Positions 16,000 through 24,865 of a stretch of 64,000 nt of DNA are shown piece by piece. The DNA is from Microvirga pudoricolor (lineage in GTDB: Bacteria > Pseudomonadota > Alphaproteobacteria > Rhizobiales > Beijerinckiaceae): assembly GCF_016892705.1 (NCBI RefSeq), contig NZ_JAFEMB010000001.1:558001-622000 (forward strand), given 5' to 3'. How positions within the stretch are numbered: the first letter of the stretch is position 1; every line of letters begins with the position of its first letter. The notes beneath the pieces are model-generated. The model saw nothing but the letters and a program-made list of their open reading frames with translations. It was not told the origin of the DNA and made no database searches. Both the position numbers and the translations under genes were made by a program.

Positions 16000-17342
16000 C
16001 GGCGTCCGCCCTGCGCAGGGGCTGGTGCCCCGGGATGCTTCGCCCCATGCCGACGGGGGACGGCCTTCTGGTGCGCCTGCATCCGCGCGCCGGCATCCTG
16101 AGCGCCGACCAGGCCGGGGTCATCGCCGAAGCCGCGAGCCGCTACGGCAACGGGCTGCTCGACGTGACGGGGCGCGGCAATCTCCAGATCCGGGGCGTTT
16201 CCGACGCGACCCACGGGCCTCTGGCCGAGGCCCTGATGAACTCGGGGCTGACGGACGGGGCGCGATCCGAGGGCCCGTTCCGCCTCACCCTCACGTCCCC
16301 GTTCGCGGGTTTCGATCCTCACGACGCCACCGACGCCCTCGCCCTCGCCGAAGGGATCGAGGCCGCCTGCGCATCCGTGACCGGCCTCGCGCCCAAAACC
16401 TGCGTGGCGGTGGATGGCGGCGGGCTCTACCCGCTTGACGATGTCGAGGCCGACCTCCGCGTGGTGGCCCTGGGTTCCACCGCAGCGCTCGGCATTGCGG
16501 TCACCCACGGGACGCAATGGCTGGGAACCCTGCCCATGGACGGCATTCCCGGAGCCATTCGGCGCATTCTCACCCGCCTGTCCGCGCTGCAGGGCGACGG
16601 CGACGGGGAGATCCGTCGCCTGCGTGACCTTCCGGCACCCCTGTGGCCCGACCTCGTCGCGGGTTTGCCGCTCGGTGCCGTGATCGCGCCGCCCGTTCGC
16701 CCGGCGGCTCCTCGCGCCGGATCGATCCCGACCGGGGACGGGACGACCGTGCTGCTCGCCCTCCCCTACGGGCGGTGCCAGGCGCGAACATTGGCCCAGG
16801 CCGGGCATTGGAGCGACCGGTACGGCACCGGCGAGATCCGACTCTCGCCGGGCCGCGCCATCGCGATCCCGCAGGTGGCGGACGGCGACCTGCGCCCGCT
16901 CCTGGACGCGGCCGAGCGCCTGGACCTGATCGGGACGCATGACGACCCACGGCTCTCCGTCTCGGCCTGCCCGGGCGCGCCCGCCTGCGCCCGGGGCTCG
17001 ACCCCCACCCACGCGGATGCGGACGCGGTGGCCGCCGGGGCGGGACAACTGATCGCGCAGGGAATGTCCGTCCACGTGTCCGGCTGCCCGAAAGGCTGCG
17101 CCCATCCGGGGCCTGCCGCCCTGACCCTCGTCGGCAGCGACGGCGCTTATGAGGTTGTGCTCCACGGGACCGCACGCGATAAGCCTGCCATCCGGCTCAC
17201 GCGGGAGGCCATCGTGGACCGGCTGCGCGCGGCGGACGATGCCACAGGCCTCACGGCACTTTTATCGAACCCCTCATCGAACCCCTTGCTGACCCCTTTG
17301 CTGAACCCTTTGCTGAACCCCTTGCCGAAGTCCCAGCCATGA
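15996..17342 (+). CDS. cobG: Precorrin-3B synthase CobG with a repeat-derived tail
   Basis: 448 residues, related to sulfite/nitrite reductases. It begins RRGWCPGMLRPMPTGDGLLV, contains the TGRGNLQIRG block, and binds a 4Fe-4S centre through C-x5-C (SACPGAPAC) and C-x3-C (SGCPKGCAHPG) near residues 325-370. It uses oxygen to hydroxylate precorrin-3A, so this is the aerobic pathway. The last about 24 residues (SNPSSNPLLTPLLNPLLNPL and a few more) are encoded by a 12-base tandem repeat and look like a recent addition. Start and stop both overlap neighbours by ATGA. Confidence 0.93.
   Translation: MTASALRRGWCPGMLRPMPTGDGLLVRLHPRAGILSADQAGVIAEAASRYGNGLLDVTGRGNLQIRGVSDATHGPLAEALMNSGLTDGARSEGPFRLTLTSPFAGFDPHDATDALALAEGIEAACASVTGLAPKTCVAVDGGGLYPLDDVEADLRVVALGSTAALGIAVTHGTQWLGTLPMDGIPGAIRRILTRLSALQGDGDGEIRRLRDLPAPLWPDLVAGLPLGAVIAPPVRPAAPRAGSIPTGDGTTVLLALPYGRCQARTLAQAGHWSDRYGTGEIRLSPGRAIAIPQVADGDLRPLLDAAERLDLIGTHDDPRLSVSACPGAPACARGSTPTHADADAVAAGAGQLIAQGMSVHVSGCPKGCAHPGPAALTLVGSDGAYEVVLHGTARDKPAIRLTREAIVDRLRAADDATGLTALLSNPSSNPLLTPLLNPLLNPLPKSQP
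17262..17333 (+). repeat. 12-base tandem repeat at the 3' end of cobG
   Basis: About six units of the type TTGCTGAACCCC, with drift at the ends (TCATCGAACCCC, TTGCTGACCCCT, TTGCTGAACCCT, TTGCTGAACCCC, TTGCCGAAGTCC). The unit is a multiple of three and encodes LLNP, so length changes keep the frame and the downstream ATGA overlap with cobH. Confidence 0.9.
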
Positions 17343-17971
17343 ATGCTCCGTTCGAGTACATCCGCGACGGTGCGGAAATCTACAAGCGCTCCTTCGCGAT
17401 GATCCGCGCAGAGGCCGACCTGTCCCGGTTCGAGGGCACGGCCGAGCGGGTCGTGGTGCGCATGATCCATGCCTGCGGCATGACGGACCTACCGGGCGAC
17501 GTGGAGATGTCAGCGGACTTCGCGGGAGCCGGCGAGGCGGCCCTCATGCGCGGCGCTCCGATCATCTGCGATTCCAAGATGGTGGCGAACGGCATCACCC
17601 GCGCGCGCCTGCCCGCCGGCAACCCCGTGATCTGCACCCTCGACGACCCGCGAGTGCCGGACCTGGCGAAGGCGCTGAACAACACGCGCACCGCCGCCGC
17701 CATGGAGCTCTGGCGCGAGGCGATGGGGGGCGCCGTCCTGGTGTTCGGCAACGCGCCGACCGCGCTCTTCCGCCTGCTGGAGATGATCGATACCGGAGCG
17801 CCCAAGCCCGCCGCCGTCATCGGCATTCCGGTGGGTTTCGTGGGCGCGGTGGAGTCGAAGGAAGCACTCGCCCGCCACGGCGGGGTCCCGTTTCTCGTCG
17901 TGCACGGACGGCGCGGCGGAAGCGCCATGGCGGCCGCCGCCGTCAACGCCCTCGCAAATCCGGTGGAATAG
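17339..17971 (+). CDS. cobH: Precorrin-8X methylmutase CobH
   Basis: 210 residues, full length. The conserved segment ERVVVRMIHACGMTDLPGDV (about residues 36-55) holds the catalytic His, and CDSKMVANGITRARL follows. The enzyme moves a methyl group from C11 to C12 to give hydrogenobyrinate. ATG 17339 overlaps the cobG stop (ATGA), and cobI begins immediately after the stop. Confidence 0.95.
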   Translation: MNAPFEYIRDGAEIYKRSFAMIRAEADLSRFEGTAERVVVRMIHACGMTDLPGDVEMSADFAGAGEAALMRGAPIICDSKMVANGITRARLPAGNPVICTLDDPRVPDLAKALNNTRTAAAMELWREAMGGAVLVFGNAPTALFRLLEMIDTGAPKPAAVIGIPVGFVGAVESKEALARHGGVPFLVVHGRRGGSAMAAAAVNALANPVE

Positions 17972-18715
17972 ATGACCGTTTCCCGTGACAGCGCCCGCTT
18001 CTTCGGCGTCGGCCTTGGGCCCGGCGATCCAGACTACATGACCGTGCGGGCGCTCAAGGTCCTTCAAGGGGCCGACAGGCTGGTGCACTTCTCCAAGAAG
18101 GGGAAACGCGGCAACGCCCGCACGATGGTGGATGCGGTGATCCCGCCCGATCCCGCACGGGAAATCGCGCTCGTCTATCCGATCACCACCGAGGTCACGG
18201 CGGATGATCCCGCTTATGGGGCGGCAATCACGCCATTCTACGAGGAATCCTGCGCCCGTCTGGCCGGGGAGTTGGAGGCAGGCCGCAAGGTTGCGGTCCT
18301 GTGCGAGGGCGACCCCTTCTTCTACGGCTCGTTCATGCATCTCTGGCGCCGCCTCGCGCCGCGCTATCCGACCGAGGTGGTGCCCGGCATCACCGGCATG
18401 TCGGGGTGCTGGACGCGGGCGGGGGTGCCCATCACCTGGGGCGACGACGTGCTGACCGTGTGCCCCGCCACATTAGGCGCGGAGACGCTGCTCCAGCGCC
18501 TTCGAGCCACCGACGCCGCCGTGATCATGAAGCTCGGGCGGCATCTGCCGAAGGTGCGCGCGGTGCTTCAACAGGCGGGCCTGCACGAGCGCGCCGTCTA
18601 TGTGGAGCGCGGCACCATGCCGGACGAGTTCATCTGTCCGCTGCCCGACAAGACGGACGACGACGCGCCGTATTTCGCCATGATCCTCGTGCCGGGCCAG
18701 GGGCGGCGCCTATGA
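17972..18715 (+). CDS. cobI: Precorrin-2 C20-methyltransferase CobI
   Basis: 247 residues, SAM-dependent tetrapyrrole methyltransferase fold. GVGLGPGDPDYMTVRALKVL (about residues 11-30) is the N-terminal SAM-binding loop, and CEGDPFFYGSFMHLW (about residues 111-125) is the CobI/CbiL-type second motif. It methylates precorrin-2 at C20 to give precorrin-3A. There is no gap from cobH, and it overlaps cobJ by ATGA. Confidence 0.95.
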   Translation: MTVSRDSARFFGVGLGPGDPDYMTVRALKVLQGADRLVHFSKKGKRGNARTMVDAVIPPDPAREIALVYPITTEVTADDPAYGAAITPFYEESCARLAGELEAGRKVAVLCEGDPFFYGSFMHLWRRLAPRYPTEVVPGITGMSGCWTRAGVPITWGDDVLTVCPATLGAETLLQRLRATDAAVIMKLGRHLPKVRAVLQQAGLHERAVYVERGTMPDEFICPLPDKTDDDAPYFAMILVPGQGRRL

Positions 18716-19473
18716 GCGGATCGCTCACCGTCATCGGCCTCGGCCCCGGCGACGCCCGCTGGATCACCCCCGCAGCCAGCGCCGCCCTGGAGGCCGCGAC
18801 GGATCTGGTCGGCTACGGCCCCTACCTCGACCGCGCGCCGGAGCGCGAGGGCCAGCGCAAGCACGCTTCCGACAACCGTGTCGAGGTGGAGCGCGCGCGT
18901 TTCGCCCTCGATCTCGCGGCCGAAGGGCGGCGGGTGGCCGTGGTGTCCGGCGGCGATCCCGGGGTCTTCGCCATGGCGGCGGCGGTGTTCGAAGCCCTCG
19001 ACGGCGGCGGCCCGCAATGGCGGGATATCGCCATCACGGTCGAACCCGGTATCACGGCGATGCTGGCGGCCGCCTCGCGCATCGGCGCGCCGCTGGGCGG
19101 CGATTTCTGCGCCTTGTCGCTGTCCGACAACCTGAAGCCCTGGGATATCATCGAAAAACGCCTGAAAGCCGCGCTCTCGGCCGATTTCGTGATCGCGCTG
19201 TACAACCCCATCTCGAAGGCGCGGCCGTGGCAGCTCGGCGCGGCGCTTGCGCTCGCCGCCGAGGCTCACCCTCCGGAAACCCCGGTCATCTTCGCCCGCG
19301 CCGTCGGGCGTCCTGGGGAGACCGTCACGGTCGCGTCCGTGCGGGATGCCGCGACGGTTGCGGCCGACATGTCCACCCTCGTCATCATCGGCGCCAGCAC
19401 GACCCGGTTGATCCCGAGAGAAGGCGGTGCTCCTTACGTCTACACGCCGCGCTTCTATGGGGTTCGTCCATGA
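18712..19473 (+). CDS. cobJ: Precorrin-3B C17-methyltransferase CobJ
   Basis: 253 residues from ATG 18712, which overlaps the cobI stop. VIGLGPGDARWITPAASAAL (SAM loop), VVSGGDPGVFAMAAAVFEAL and ALYNPISKARPWQL (about residue 162) are the CobJ/CbiH signatures. It methylates C17 and drives ring contraction. It is the last plus-strand gene of this block: its end overlaps the convergent cobK by 19 bases. Confidence 0.95.
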   Translation: MSGSLTVIGLGPGDARWITPAASAALEAATDLVGYGPYLDRAPEREGQRKHASDNRVEVERARFALDLAAEGRRVAVVSGGDPGVFAMAAAVFEALDGGGPQWRDIAITVEPGITAMLAAASRIGAPLGGDFCALSLSDNLKPWDIIEKRLKAALSADFVIALYNPISKARPWQLGAALALAAEAHPPETPVIFARAVGRPGETVTVASVRDAATVAADMSTLVIIGASTTRLIPREGGAPYVYTPRFYGVRP

Positions 19474-20201
19474 GCCTTGATCAGGGCCATCGCCTCCGCC
19501 ACGGTCGCGGCGGTCGGAACGACCGGCTTGTCGGGCTGGCTCACGACCACCACGGGCAGGCCGAGCCTGCGGGCGGCCGCAATCTTGCCGTAGGTGGCGG
19601 GACCGCCCGAGTTCTTGGTGACCACGACCTCGATCCCATGCTCCGCCAGGAGAGCTTCCTCAGTGGCCTCGTCGAACGGTCCCCGGGCCTGCAGGGTGGT
19701 GACGCGGGGCACGCGCAAGGCGTCTCCGACCGGTTCGATGGTTCGCACGAGATAGTGGTGCTGCGGGGCGCGGTTGAAGGCGTCCAGCTCAAGCCGTCCA
19801 ACGGTGAGGAAGACCCGTCGGGGCTCCGGGCCGACGGCCTCGGCCGCCTCGGCCATGGAGGTCGCCTCGATCCAGCGATCTCCCTGGCGCATCGTCCAAG
19901 GCGGACGGCGAATGGCCATGAGGGGGATCCCTTCCCGCTCGCAGGCTTGGGCCGCGTTGGCGGAGATCCGCGCCGCGAAGGGATGCGTCGCATCGATCAC
20001 CAGATCCGTGAGGTTTTCCCTCAGCCAGCGGCGCAAGCCTTCCACGCCCCCGAATCCGCCAATGCGGGTGCGAGCCTCCGCCCGCCTCGGCGCCGCGGTG
20101 CGCCCCGCCAGCGACAGCATCACGGCGTCCTGGCGCATCTGCGCCAGGGCTTCGGCCAGAGCGAGGCCCTCCGTCGTTCCACCGAGAATGAGAATGCGCA
20201 T
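19455..20201 (-). CDS. cobK: Precorrin-6A reductase CobK
   Basis: 248 residues from ATG 20201. The Rossmann-like start [34 protein letters not shown] (about residues 70-84) and VTKNSGGPATYGKIAAARRL (about residues 205-224) are CobK/CbiJ hallmarks. It reduces precorrin-6A with NADPH. It is the only core ring-modifying gene on the minus strand. Its start codon overlaps that of cobL (shared CATG), so its promoter must lie inside cobL. Confidence 0.93.
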   Translation of the reverse strand: MRILILGGTTEGLALAEALAQMRQDAVMLSLAGRTAAPRRAEARTRIGGFGGVEGLRRWLRENLTDLVIDATHPFAARISANAAQACEREGIPLMAIRRPPWTMRQGDRWIEATSMAEAAEAVGPEPRRVFLTVGRLELDAFNRAPQHHYLVRTIEPVGDALRVPRVTTLQARGPFDEATEEALLAEHGIEVVVTKNSGGPATYGKIAAARRLGLPVVVVSQPDKPVVPTAATVAEAMALIKAHGRTP

Positions 20202-21450
20202 GGCAGCCTTGTCGCCTAACGGTTCGCCCGTGTCGAGCGCCTCCCAGACGCCCTGGCTCTTCATCGTCGGCATCGGCGAGGATGGACGCGCGGGGCTCTC
20301 GGCGACGGCCATCCAGGCCATCGAAGGGGCAGGTCTCGTGTTCGGCGGCAAGCGCCATCTCGAACTCGCGGGGCCCTTTCCGGGCGAGGCACGGCCTTGG
20401 CCGAGCCCGATGACCGATGTTTATCCGCAGATTTTGGCTCATCAGGGCGAAAAGGTCTGCGTCCTGGCCTCCGGCGATCCGTTTCATTACGGCATTGGGG
20501 CCGAACTGGCGAAACTCGTCCCGGCCGAGGAGATCAGCGCTTTCCCGCATGTCTCGGCCTTCAGCCTCGCGGCGGCGCGTCTCGGCTGGTCCTTGCCCGA
20601 CTGCGCCTGCGTGAGCCTGCATGGCCGCGCCCTGGAGCGGATCGTCCCCCATCTTCAACCCGATGCCCGTGTCCTCGCGCTGTCCTGGGACGGCACGACG
20701 CCGGAGCGATTGGCGTCTCTCCTCAACGAGCGTGGCTTTGGGGGATCGGACATCACGGTTCTGGAGGCTATGGGCGGCCCTCGCGAGCGGGTGCTGCGGG
20801 CCCAGGCCGATAGCTTCGACCTTGGGGACATCGACCCGCTGAACGTCATCGCGGTTCGGATCGTGGCCGCGCCCGAAGCGCACGTCGTCCCGCTGGCATC
20901 CGGCCTTGACGATACGTGGTTCGAGAACGATGGGCAGCTCACCAAGGCGGAAATCCGCGCTATCACGTTGTCGGCTCTCGCGCCTCGCGCGGGCAACCTC
21001 CTGTGGGACGTGGGCGCGGGGGCCGGCTCGGTGTCTATCGAATGGATGCTGCGCCATCCGGCCAACCGCGCCATCGCGGTCGAGGCGCGCGGGGATCGCG
21101 CGGAGCGTCTCCTTCGCAACGCCTCGCATCTCGGGGTGCCGGATGTGAAAAGCATCGTCGGAAAAGCGCCCGACGCTTTGAAGGATCTGCCGCGACCGGA
21201 CGCCATCTTCATCGGCGGCGGCGCGACAGGTGATGGGGTTATAGAAGCCTGCTGGGAGGCCCTGAAACCGGGTGGGCGGTTCGTCATCAATGCTGTTACG
21301 CTGGAGACGGAGCACGTTCTGAATACCTGCTTCGCGCGCTATGGCGGAGCCATGCGGCGGATCGCGGTCTCCCGCCTCGATCCGATCGGCTCCCTTCATG
21401 GCTGGCGGCCCGCGATGCCGGTGACGCAATGGTGGGCGACGAAGCCATGA
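20194..21450 (+). CDS. cobL: Precorrin-6Y C5,15-methyltransferase (decarboxylating) CobL
   Basis: About 418 residues, a fusion of the CbiE-type methyltransferase (residues 20-210, starting [20 protein letters not shown], with [17 protein letters not shown]) and the CbiT-type class I methyltransferase (residues 240-415, [32 protein letters not shown]). It adds methyls at C5 and C15 and decarboxylates the C12 acetate. Start candidates are ATG 20194, ATG 20200 and GTG 20230; none has a strong ribosome-binding site. It is divergent from cobK with no intergenic space, and its stop overlaps cobE. Confidence 0.93.
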   Translation: MRMAALSPNGSPVSSASQTPWLFIVGIGEDGRAGLSATAIQAIEGAGLVFGGKRHLELAGPFPGEARPWPSPMTDVYPQILAHQGEKVCVLASGDPFHYGIGAELAKLVPAEEISAFPHVSAFSLAAARLGWSLPDCACVSLHGRALERIVPHLQPDARVLALSWDGTTPERLASLLNERGFGGSDITVLEAMGGPRERVLRAQADSFDLGDIDPLNVIAVRIVAAPEAHVVPLASGLDDTWFENDGQLTKAEIRAITLSALAPRAGNLLWDVGAGAGSVSIEWMLRHPANRAIAVEARGDRAERLLRNASHLGVPDVKSIVGKAPDALKDLPRPDAIFIGGGATGDGVIEACWEALKPGGRFVINAVTLETEHVLNTCFARYGGAMRRIAVSRLDPIGSLHGWRPAMPVTQWWATKP

Positions 21451-21830
21451 TCGTGGCGGGCCTGGGCTTCCGGCATGGCGTGACAGCGGACGAGATCGTC
21501 GATCTCGTGGAACGCGCGCTGCACCTTGCATCGCTGGCGAGAAGCGACCTGGCGGCGCTGGCGACGATCGAGGAGCGTTCCGGCGAGCCGGGCTACCGGC
21601 TGGCGGCCGAGCACATGAGCCTCACGCCGCTCGCAGCGGATCGGAACGGCCTGGACCGGGTCGCTTCTTTCGTCGAAACACATTCGCAGCGCGTTCGCGA
21701 CCGCTACGGCGTGGGCTCGGTCGCGGAAGCGGCGGCGCTCGCCTGTGCCGGCGATCACCCGCGCCTGATTCTCAAGCGCATCGCATCGGATCGCGTCACC
21801 TGCGCGCTCGCCCGGGGAGACGCCTCATGA
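21447..21830 (+). CDS. cobE: CobE / CbiG C-terminal-domain protein
   Basis: 127 residues. [20 protein letters not shown] near the start and a [14 protein letters not shown] block (about residues 90-103) match the CobE/CbiG-C family, which accompanies the cobalamin methyltransferases; its exact step in the aerobic route is unsettled. ATG 21447 was chosen over ATG 21429 because it forms an ATGA overlap with the cobL stop, the usual coupling in this cluster. It overlaps cobM by ATGA. Confidence 0.9.
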   Translation: MIVAGLGFRHGVTADEIVDLVERALHLASLARSDLAALATIEERSGEPGYRLAAEHMSLTPLAADRNGLDRVASFVETHSQRVRDRYGVGSVAEAAALACAGDHPRLILKRIASDRVTCALARGDAS

Positions 21831-22591
21831 CCGTCCACTTCATCGGCGCGGGCCCAGGCGCGCCCGACCTCATCACCGTGCGGGGCCGCAGCCTCATCGA
21901 ACGCTGTCCGGTTTGTCTCTACGCCGGATCCATCATTCCGCCCGACATCTTGACCTGGTGCCCCGCCGATGCGCGGATCGTCGACACCGCCCCCCTCGAC
22001 CTCGACGCCATCGTGGCGGAGATCCGTCGCGCCCATGAGGCGGGGCAGGACGTGGCGCGCCTGCATTCGGGAGACCTCTCGATCTGGAGCGCGGTGGGGG
22101 AGCAGACCCGGCGGCTCGACGCGCTGGGCATTCCCTACACGCTGACGCCGGGCGTGCCGTCCTTTTCGGCGGCCGCTGCCGTGTTGGGGCGCGAACTCAC
22201 CTTGCCGGAGGTGGCGCAATCGGTGGTTCTCACCCGCACGTCGGGACGGGCCTCCGCCATGCCCGAGACCGAAAGCCTGGAGGCCTTCGCGGCCACGCGG
22301 GCCACGCTGGCGATCCATCTCTCGATCCACGTCATCGACAAGGTGGTGGCCGAGCTGACCCCTGCCTACGGGGAGAAGTGCCCCGCCGCCGTCGTCTGGC
22401 GCGCCACCTGGCCGGACGAGCGGGTGATCCGCTCGACGCTGGGCGAGATCGCCGCCGCCGTGAAGGGCGCGGGCCTGGAGCGCACGGCTCTCATCCTCGT
22501 GGGCCCAGCCCTGGGAGACGACATGTTTCGCGAAAGTGCCCTCTATTCCACGGGCTACGACCGCCGTTTCCGGCCGAAGGCGGGCGCGTGA
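21827..22591 (+). CDS. cobM: Precorrin-4 C11-methyltransferase CobM
   Basis: 254 residues. [20 protein letters not shown] (residues 4-23), [17 protein letters not shown] and [19 protein letters not shown] (about residues 81-99) are CobM/CbiF signatures. It methylates precorrin-4 at C11. The ATGA overlap with cobE indicates coupling. A 112-base gap follows before cobA, the largest internal gap of this arm. Confidence 0.95.
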   Translation: MTVHFIGAGPGAPDLITVRGRSLIERCPVCLYAGSIIPPDILTWCPADARIVDTAPLDLDAIVAEIRRAHEAGQDVARLHSGDLSIWSAVGEQTRRLDALGIPYTLTPGVPSFSAAAAVLGRELTLPEVAQSVVLTRTSGRASAMPETESLEAFAATRATLAIHLSIHVIDKVVAELTPAYGEKCPAAVVWRATWPDERVIRSTLGEIAAAVKGAGLERTALILVGPALGDDMFRESALYSTGYDRRFRPKAGA

Positions 22592-22703
22592 CCTTGGGCC
22601 GCGTCCACCTCCCGCCCGCCTGTTCGGACCCAGGGGTCGCCATGGGACACTCCCTTGCCGTATATGGCCATGAACGCCCCGCGCCGGCCCCGAGGATTTC
22701 CAC

Positions 22704-23495
22704 TTGAGCACGAACGATCTCACCCCCGTTTTCGACCCCGGCACGGTCTGGCTCGTGGGTGCCGGTCCAGGCGATCCGGGCCTGCTCACGCTTCACGCCT
22801 TCAATGCCTTGCGCCAGGCCGATGTGATCGTCCATGACGCCCTGGTCGACCCGCGCATCCTCGCCTTTGCCCGCGAGGGCGCCGTGCTCGAATACGCGGG
22901 CAAGCGCGGAGGCCGGACCTCCGTGGCGCAGGACTCGATCACGTCCCGGCTGATCGCGCTCGCTGAGGAAGGCAAGCGGGTTCTGCGGCTCAAGGGCGGC
23001 GACCCGTTCATCTTCGGCCGCGGCGGCGAGGAAGCGCTGGCGCTGGCCCAGGCCGGGATCGCATTCCGGATCGTCCCCGGCGTGTCGAGCGGCTTGGCCT
23101 CGCTTGCCATCCACGGCATCCCGGCCACCACCCGCGACACCAACCACGCCGTCATCCTGGCGACGGGCCATTGCGCTGAGGGCCAGGCCACCGACTGGGC
23201 CGCCCTTGCTCGTACCGGGGCACCGCTCATCCTCTACATGGCGGTGACGAACCTCGCCTCCATCGTTGGAGAACTCCTCGACGGGGGCTTGAGCCGCCAG
23301 ACCCCGGCCCTCATCGTGCACGCGGCCACCACCGAGGCGGAAGCCGTCGCGGAAGCGCCCCTGGGCGACCTGCCGCGTCTGGCCCTGGAGCGGGCCATCC
23401 AATCGCCGGCCATCGTGGTGGTGGGGGCCATCGCGGGATTCCGCTCGGGGGTGCTCGACCACCTGCTGCTCTTCCGGGCGGAAGCGGCAGCGTGA
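22704..23495 (+). CDS. cobA: Uroporphyrinogen-III C-methyltransferase CobA (SUMT)
   Basis: 263 residues. LVGAGPGDPGLLTLHAFNAL (about residues 17-36), VIVHDALV, and RLKGGDPFIFGRGGEEALAL (about residues 97-116) are the SUMT motifs. It makes precorrin-2, the entry point to B12 and siroheme. No dehydrogenase/ferrochelatase domain is fused, so this is the CobA type rather than CysG. The start is TTG 22704 with GAGG 8 bases upstream; no better start lies before the SAM motif. Coupled to cobB by GTGA. Confidence 0.93.
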   Translation: MSTNDLTPVFDPGTVWLVGAGPGDPGLLTLHAFNALRQADVIVHDALVDPRILAFAREGAVLEYAGKRGGRTSVAQDSITSRLIALAEEGKRVLRLKGGDPFIFGRGGEEALALAQAGIAFRIVPGVSSGLASLAIHGIPATTRDTNHAVILATGHCAEGQATDWAALARTGAPLILYMAVTNLASIVGELLDGGLSRQTPALIVHAATTEAEAVAEAPLGDLPRLALERAIQSPAIVVVGAIAGFRSGVLDHLLLFRAEAAA

Positions 23496-24808
23496 CCCCG
23501 AACGCCGCTCCCGGCCTCCTGGTCGCGGCGCCTCGATCCGGGTCCGGCAAGACGACGGTCACCCTCGGCCTCCAGCGGGCCCTGCGACGCCGGGGTCTCG
23601 CGGTGCGGGGGCTCAAGTGCGGACCCGACTACATCGACCCCGCCTTCCACGAGGCCGCAACCGGAACGCCCAGCGCCAATCTCGACAGCTTCGCCATGGG
23701 CCCGGACCTCTTGAACCGGCTCGCGGGTGAGGCGGCGGCGGACACCGACCTGGTGATCGCCGAGGGCTCCATGGGTTTGTTCGACGGCATCCAGGCCGAG
23801 GCCGGGCGCACGGGCGCGAGCGCCGATATCGCGGCGCGCTTCGGCTGGCCCGTCCTCCTGGTGCTCGACATCGCCGGCCAGGCGCAATCCGCCGCCGCGA
23901 CGGCGCTCGGCTGCAAGCTCTACGACCCGCGCATCGCCCTCATGGGCGTCGTCCTCAACAATGTCGCCAGCGACCGGCACCGCCGTCTGACGGAAGACGG
24001 TCTCGCCCGCGTCGGCCTGCCCGTGCTGGGCGCCTTGTCGCGGGACAAGTCCATGGTGTTGCCGGAGCGGCATCTCGGCCTCGTCCAGGCGCGCGAGACG
24101 GCAGACCTCGAGGCCCGGCTGGAAAAGCTGGCCGACACCGTCGAGGCCGGCCTCGACATCGAGCGCATCCTGGAGCTCGCCGGCCCGACCCGCCTCGACC
24201 CCATTCGGCCAGGCGTGCCTCTTCGGCCGCCGGGCCAGCGGATCGCCCTGGCGCGGGACGAGGCCTTTTCGTTCGTCTATCCCCATATCCTGAACGGCTG
24301 GCGAGGCGCGGGCGCCGAGATCCGCTTCTTCTCGCCCCTCGCCGACGAGGCCCCCCCGCCGGATTGCGACGCCTGTTGGCTTCCCGGAGGGTACCCGGAG
24401 CTTCATGCCGGCCGGATCGCGGGCGCTCGCCGGTTCTTGGAGGGCCTGCGCGCCTTCGCCGGGTCACGGCCAGTCCATGGGGAATGCGGCGGCTACATGG
24501 TTCTGGGCCGCACCCTCGAAGATGGGGATGGATGCACCCACCCCATGGCGGGCCTGCTGCCGGTCGCCACCAGCTATGCGCGGCGCAAGCTTCATCTGGG
24601 CTACCGGGTGGCGCGCTCCCTGGAGGCCAGCGCGCTCGGCGAACCGGGCCACACCCTGGTCGGTCATGAATTCCACTACGCGTCGGTCGTCGAGAGCGAG
24701 CCCGCCAACCTCGCTGCCGTCAGCGACGCCACCGGGTCCGATCTTGGCCGTGCGGGCCATCGCTCGGGCCAGGTGAGCGGTACGTTCTTCCACGTTCTGG
24801 CGGGCTGA
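23492..24808 (+). CDS. cobB: Hydrogenobyrinate a,c-diamide synthase CobB
   Basis: 438 residues. The N-terminal P-loop domain (APRSGSGKTTVTLGLQRAL, about residues 10-28; KCGPDYIDPAFH) is followed by a C-terminal glutamine amidotransferase domain with the nucleophile Cys in HGECGGYMVLGR (about residue 331) and the catalytic His in VGHEFHYASV. It amidates the a and c side chains with glutamine and ATP. GTG 23492 overlaps the cobA stop. A strong hairpin follows the stop codon. Confidence 0.95.
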   Translation: MTPNAAPGLLVAAPRSGSGKTTVTLGLQRALRRRGLAVRGLKCGPDYIDPAFHEAATGTPSANLDSFAMGPDLLNRLAGEAAADTDLVIAEGSMGLFDGIQAEAGRTGASADIAARFGWPVLLVLDIAGQAQSAAATALGCKLYDPRIALMGVVLNNVASDRHRRLTEDGLARVGLPVLGALSRDKSMVLPERHLGLVQARETADLEARLEKLADTVEAGLDIERILELAGPTRLDPIRPGVPLRPPGQRIALARDEAFSFVYPHILNGWRGAGAEIRFFSPLADEAPPPDCDACWLPGGYPELHAGRIAGARRFLEGLRAFAGSRPVHGECGGYMVLGRTLEDGDGCTHPMAGLLPVATSYARRKLHLGYRVARSLEASALGEPGHTLVGHEFHYASVVESEPANLAAVSDATGSDLGRAGHRSGQVSGTFFHVLAG

Positions 24809-24813
24809 ACGAA

Positions 24814-24845
24814 AACGGCCGGCGCCATGAGGGACGCCGGCCGTT
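24814..24845. terminator. Bidirectional terminator between cobB and cbtA
   Basis: A perfect 11-base stem (AACGGCCGGCG facing CGCCGGCCGTT) with a 10-base loop lies 5 bases after the cobB stop. Read on the minus strand it is followed by TTTTCG, a short U-run, so it fits cbtA termination best, but it should also block cobB read-through. Confidence 0.8.
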
Positions 24846-24865
24846 CGAAATCACCCAAAGACCGA

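Noticed and set aside
17262-17333. CRISPR-like or regulatory direct repeats at the cobG end
   Set aside because: Units are only 12 bases with no spacers and are translated; this is a coding tandem repeat.
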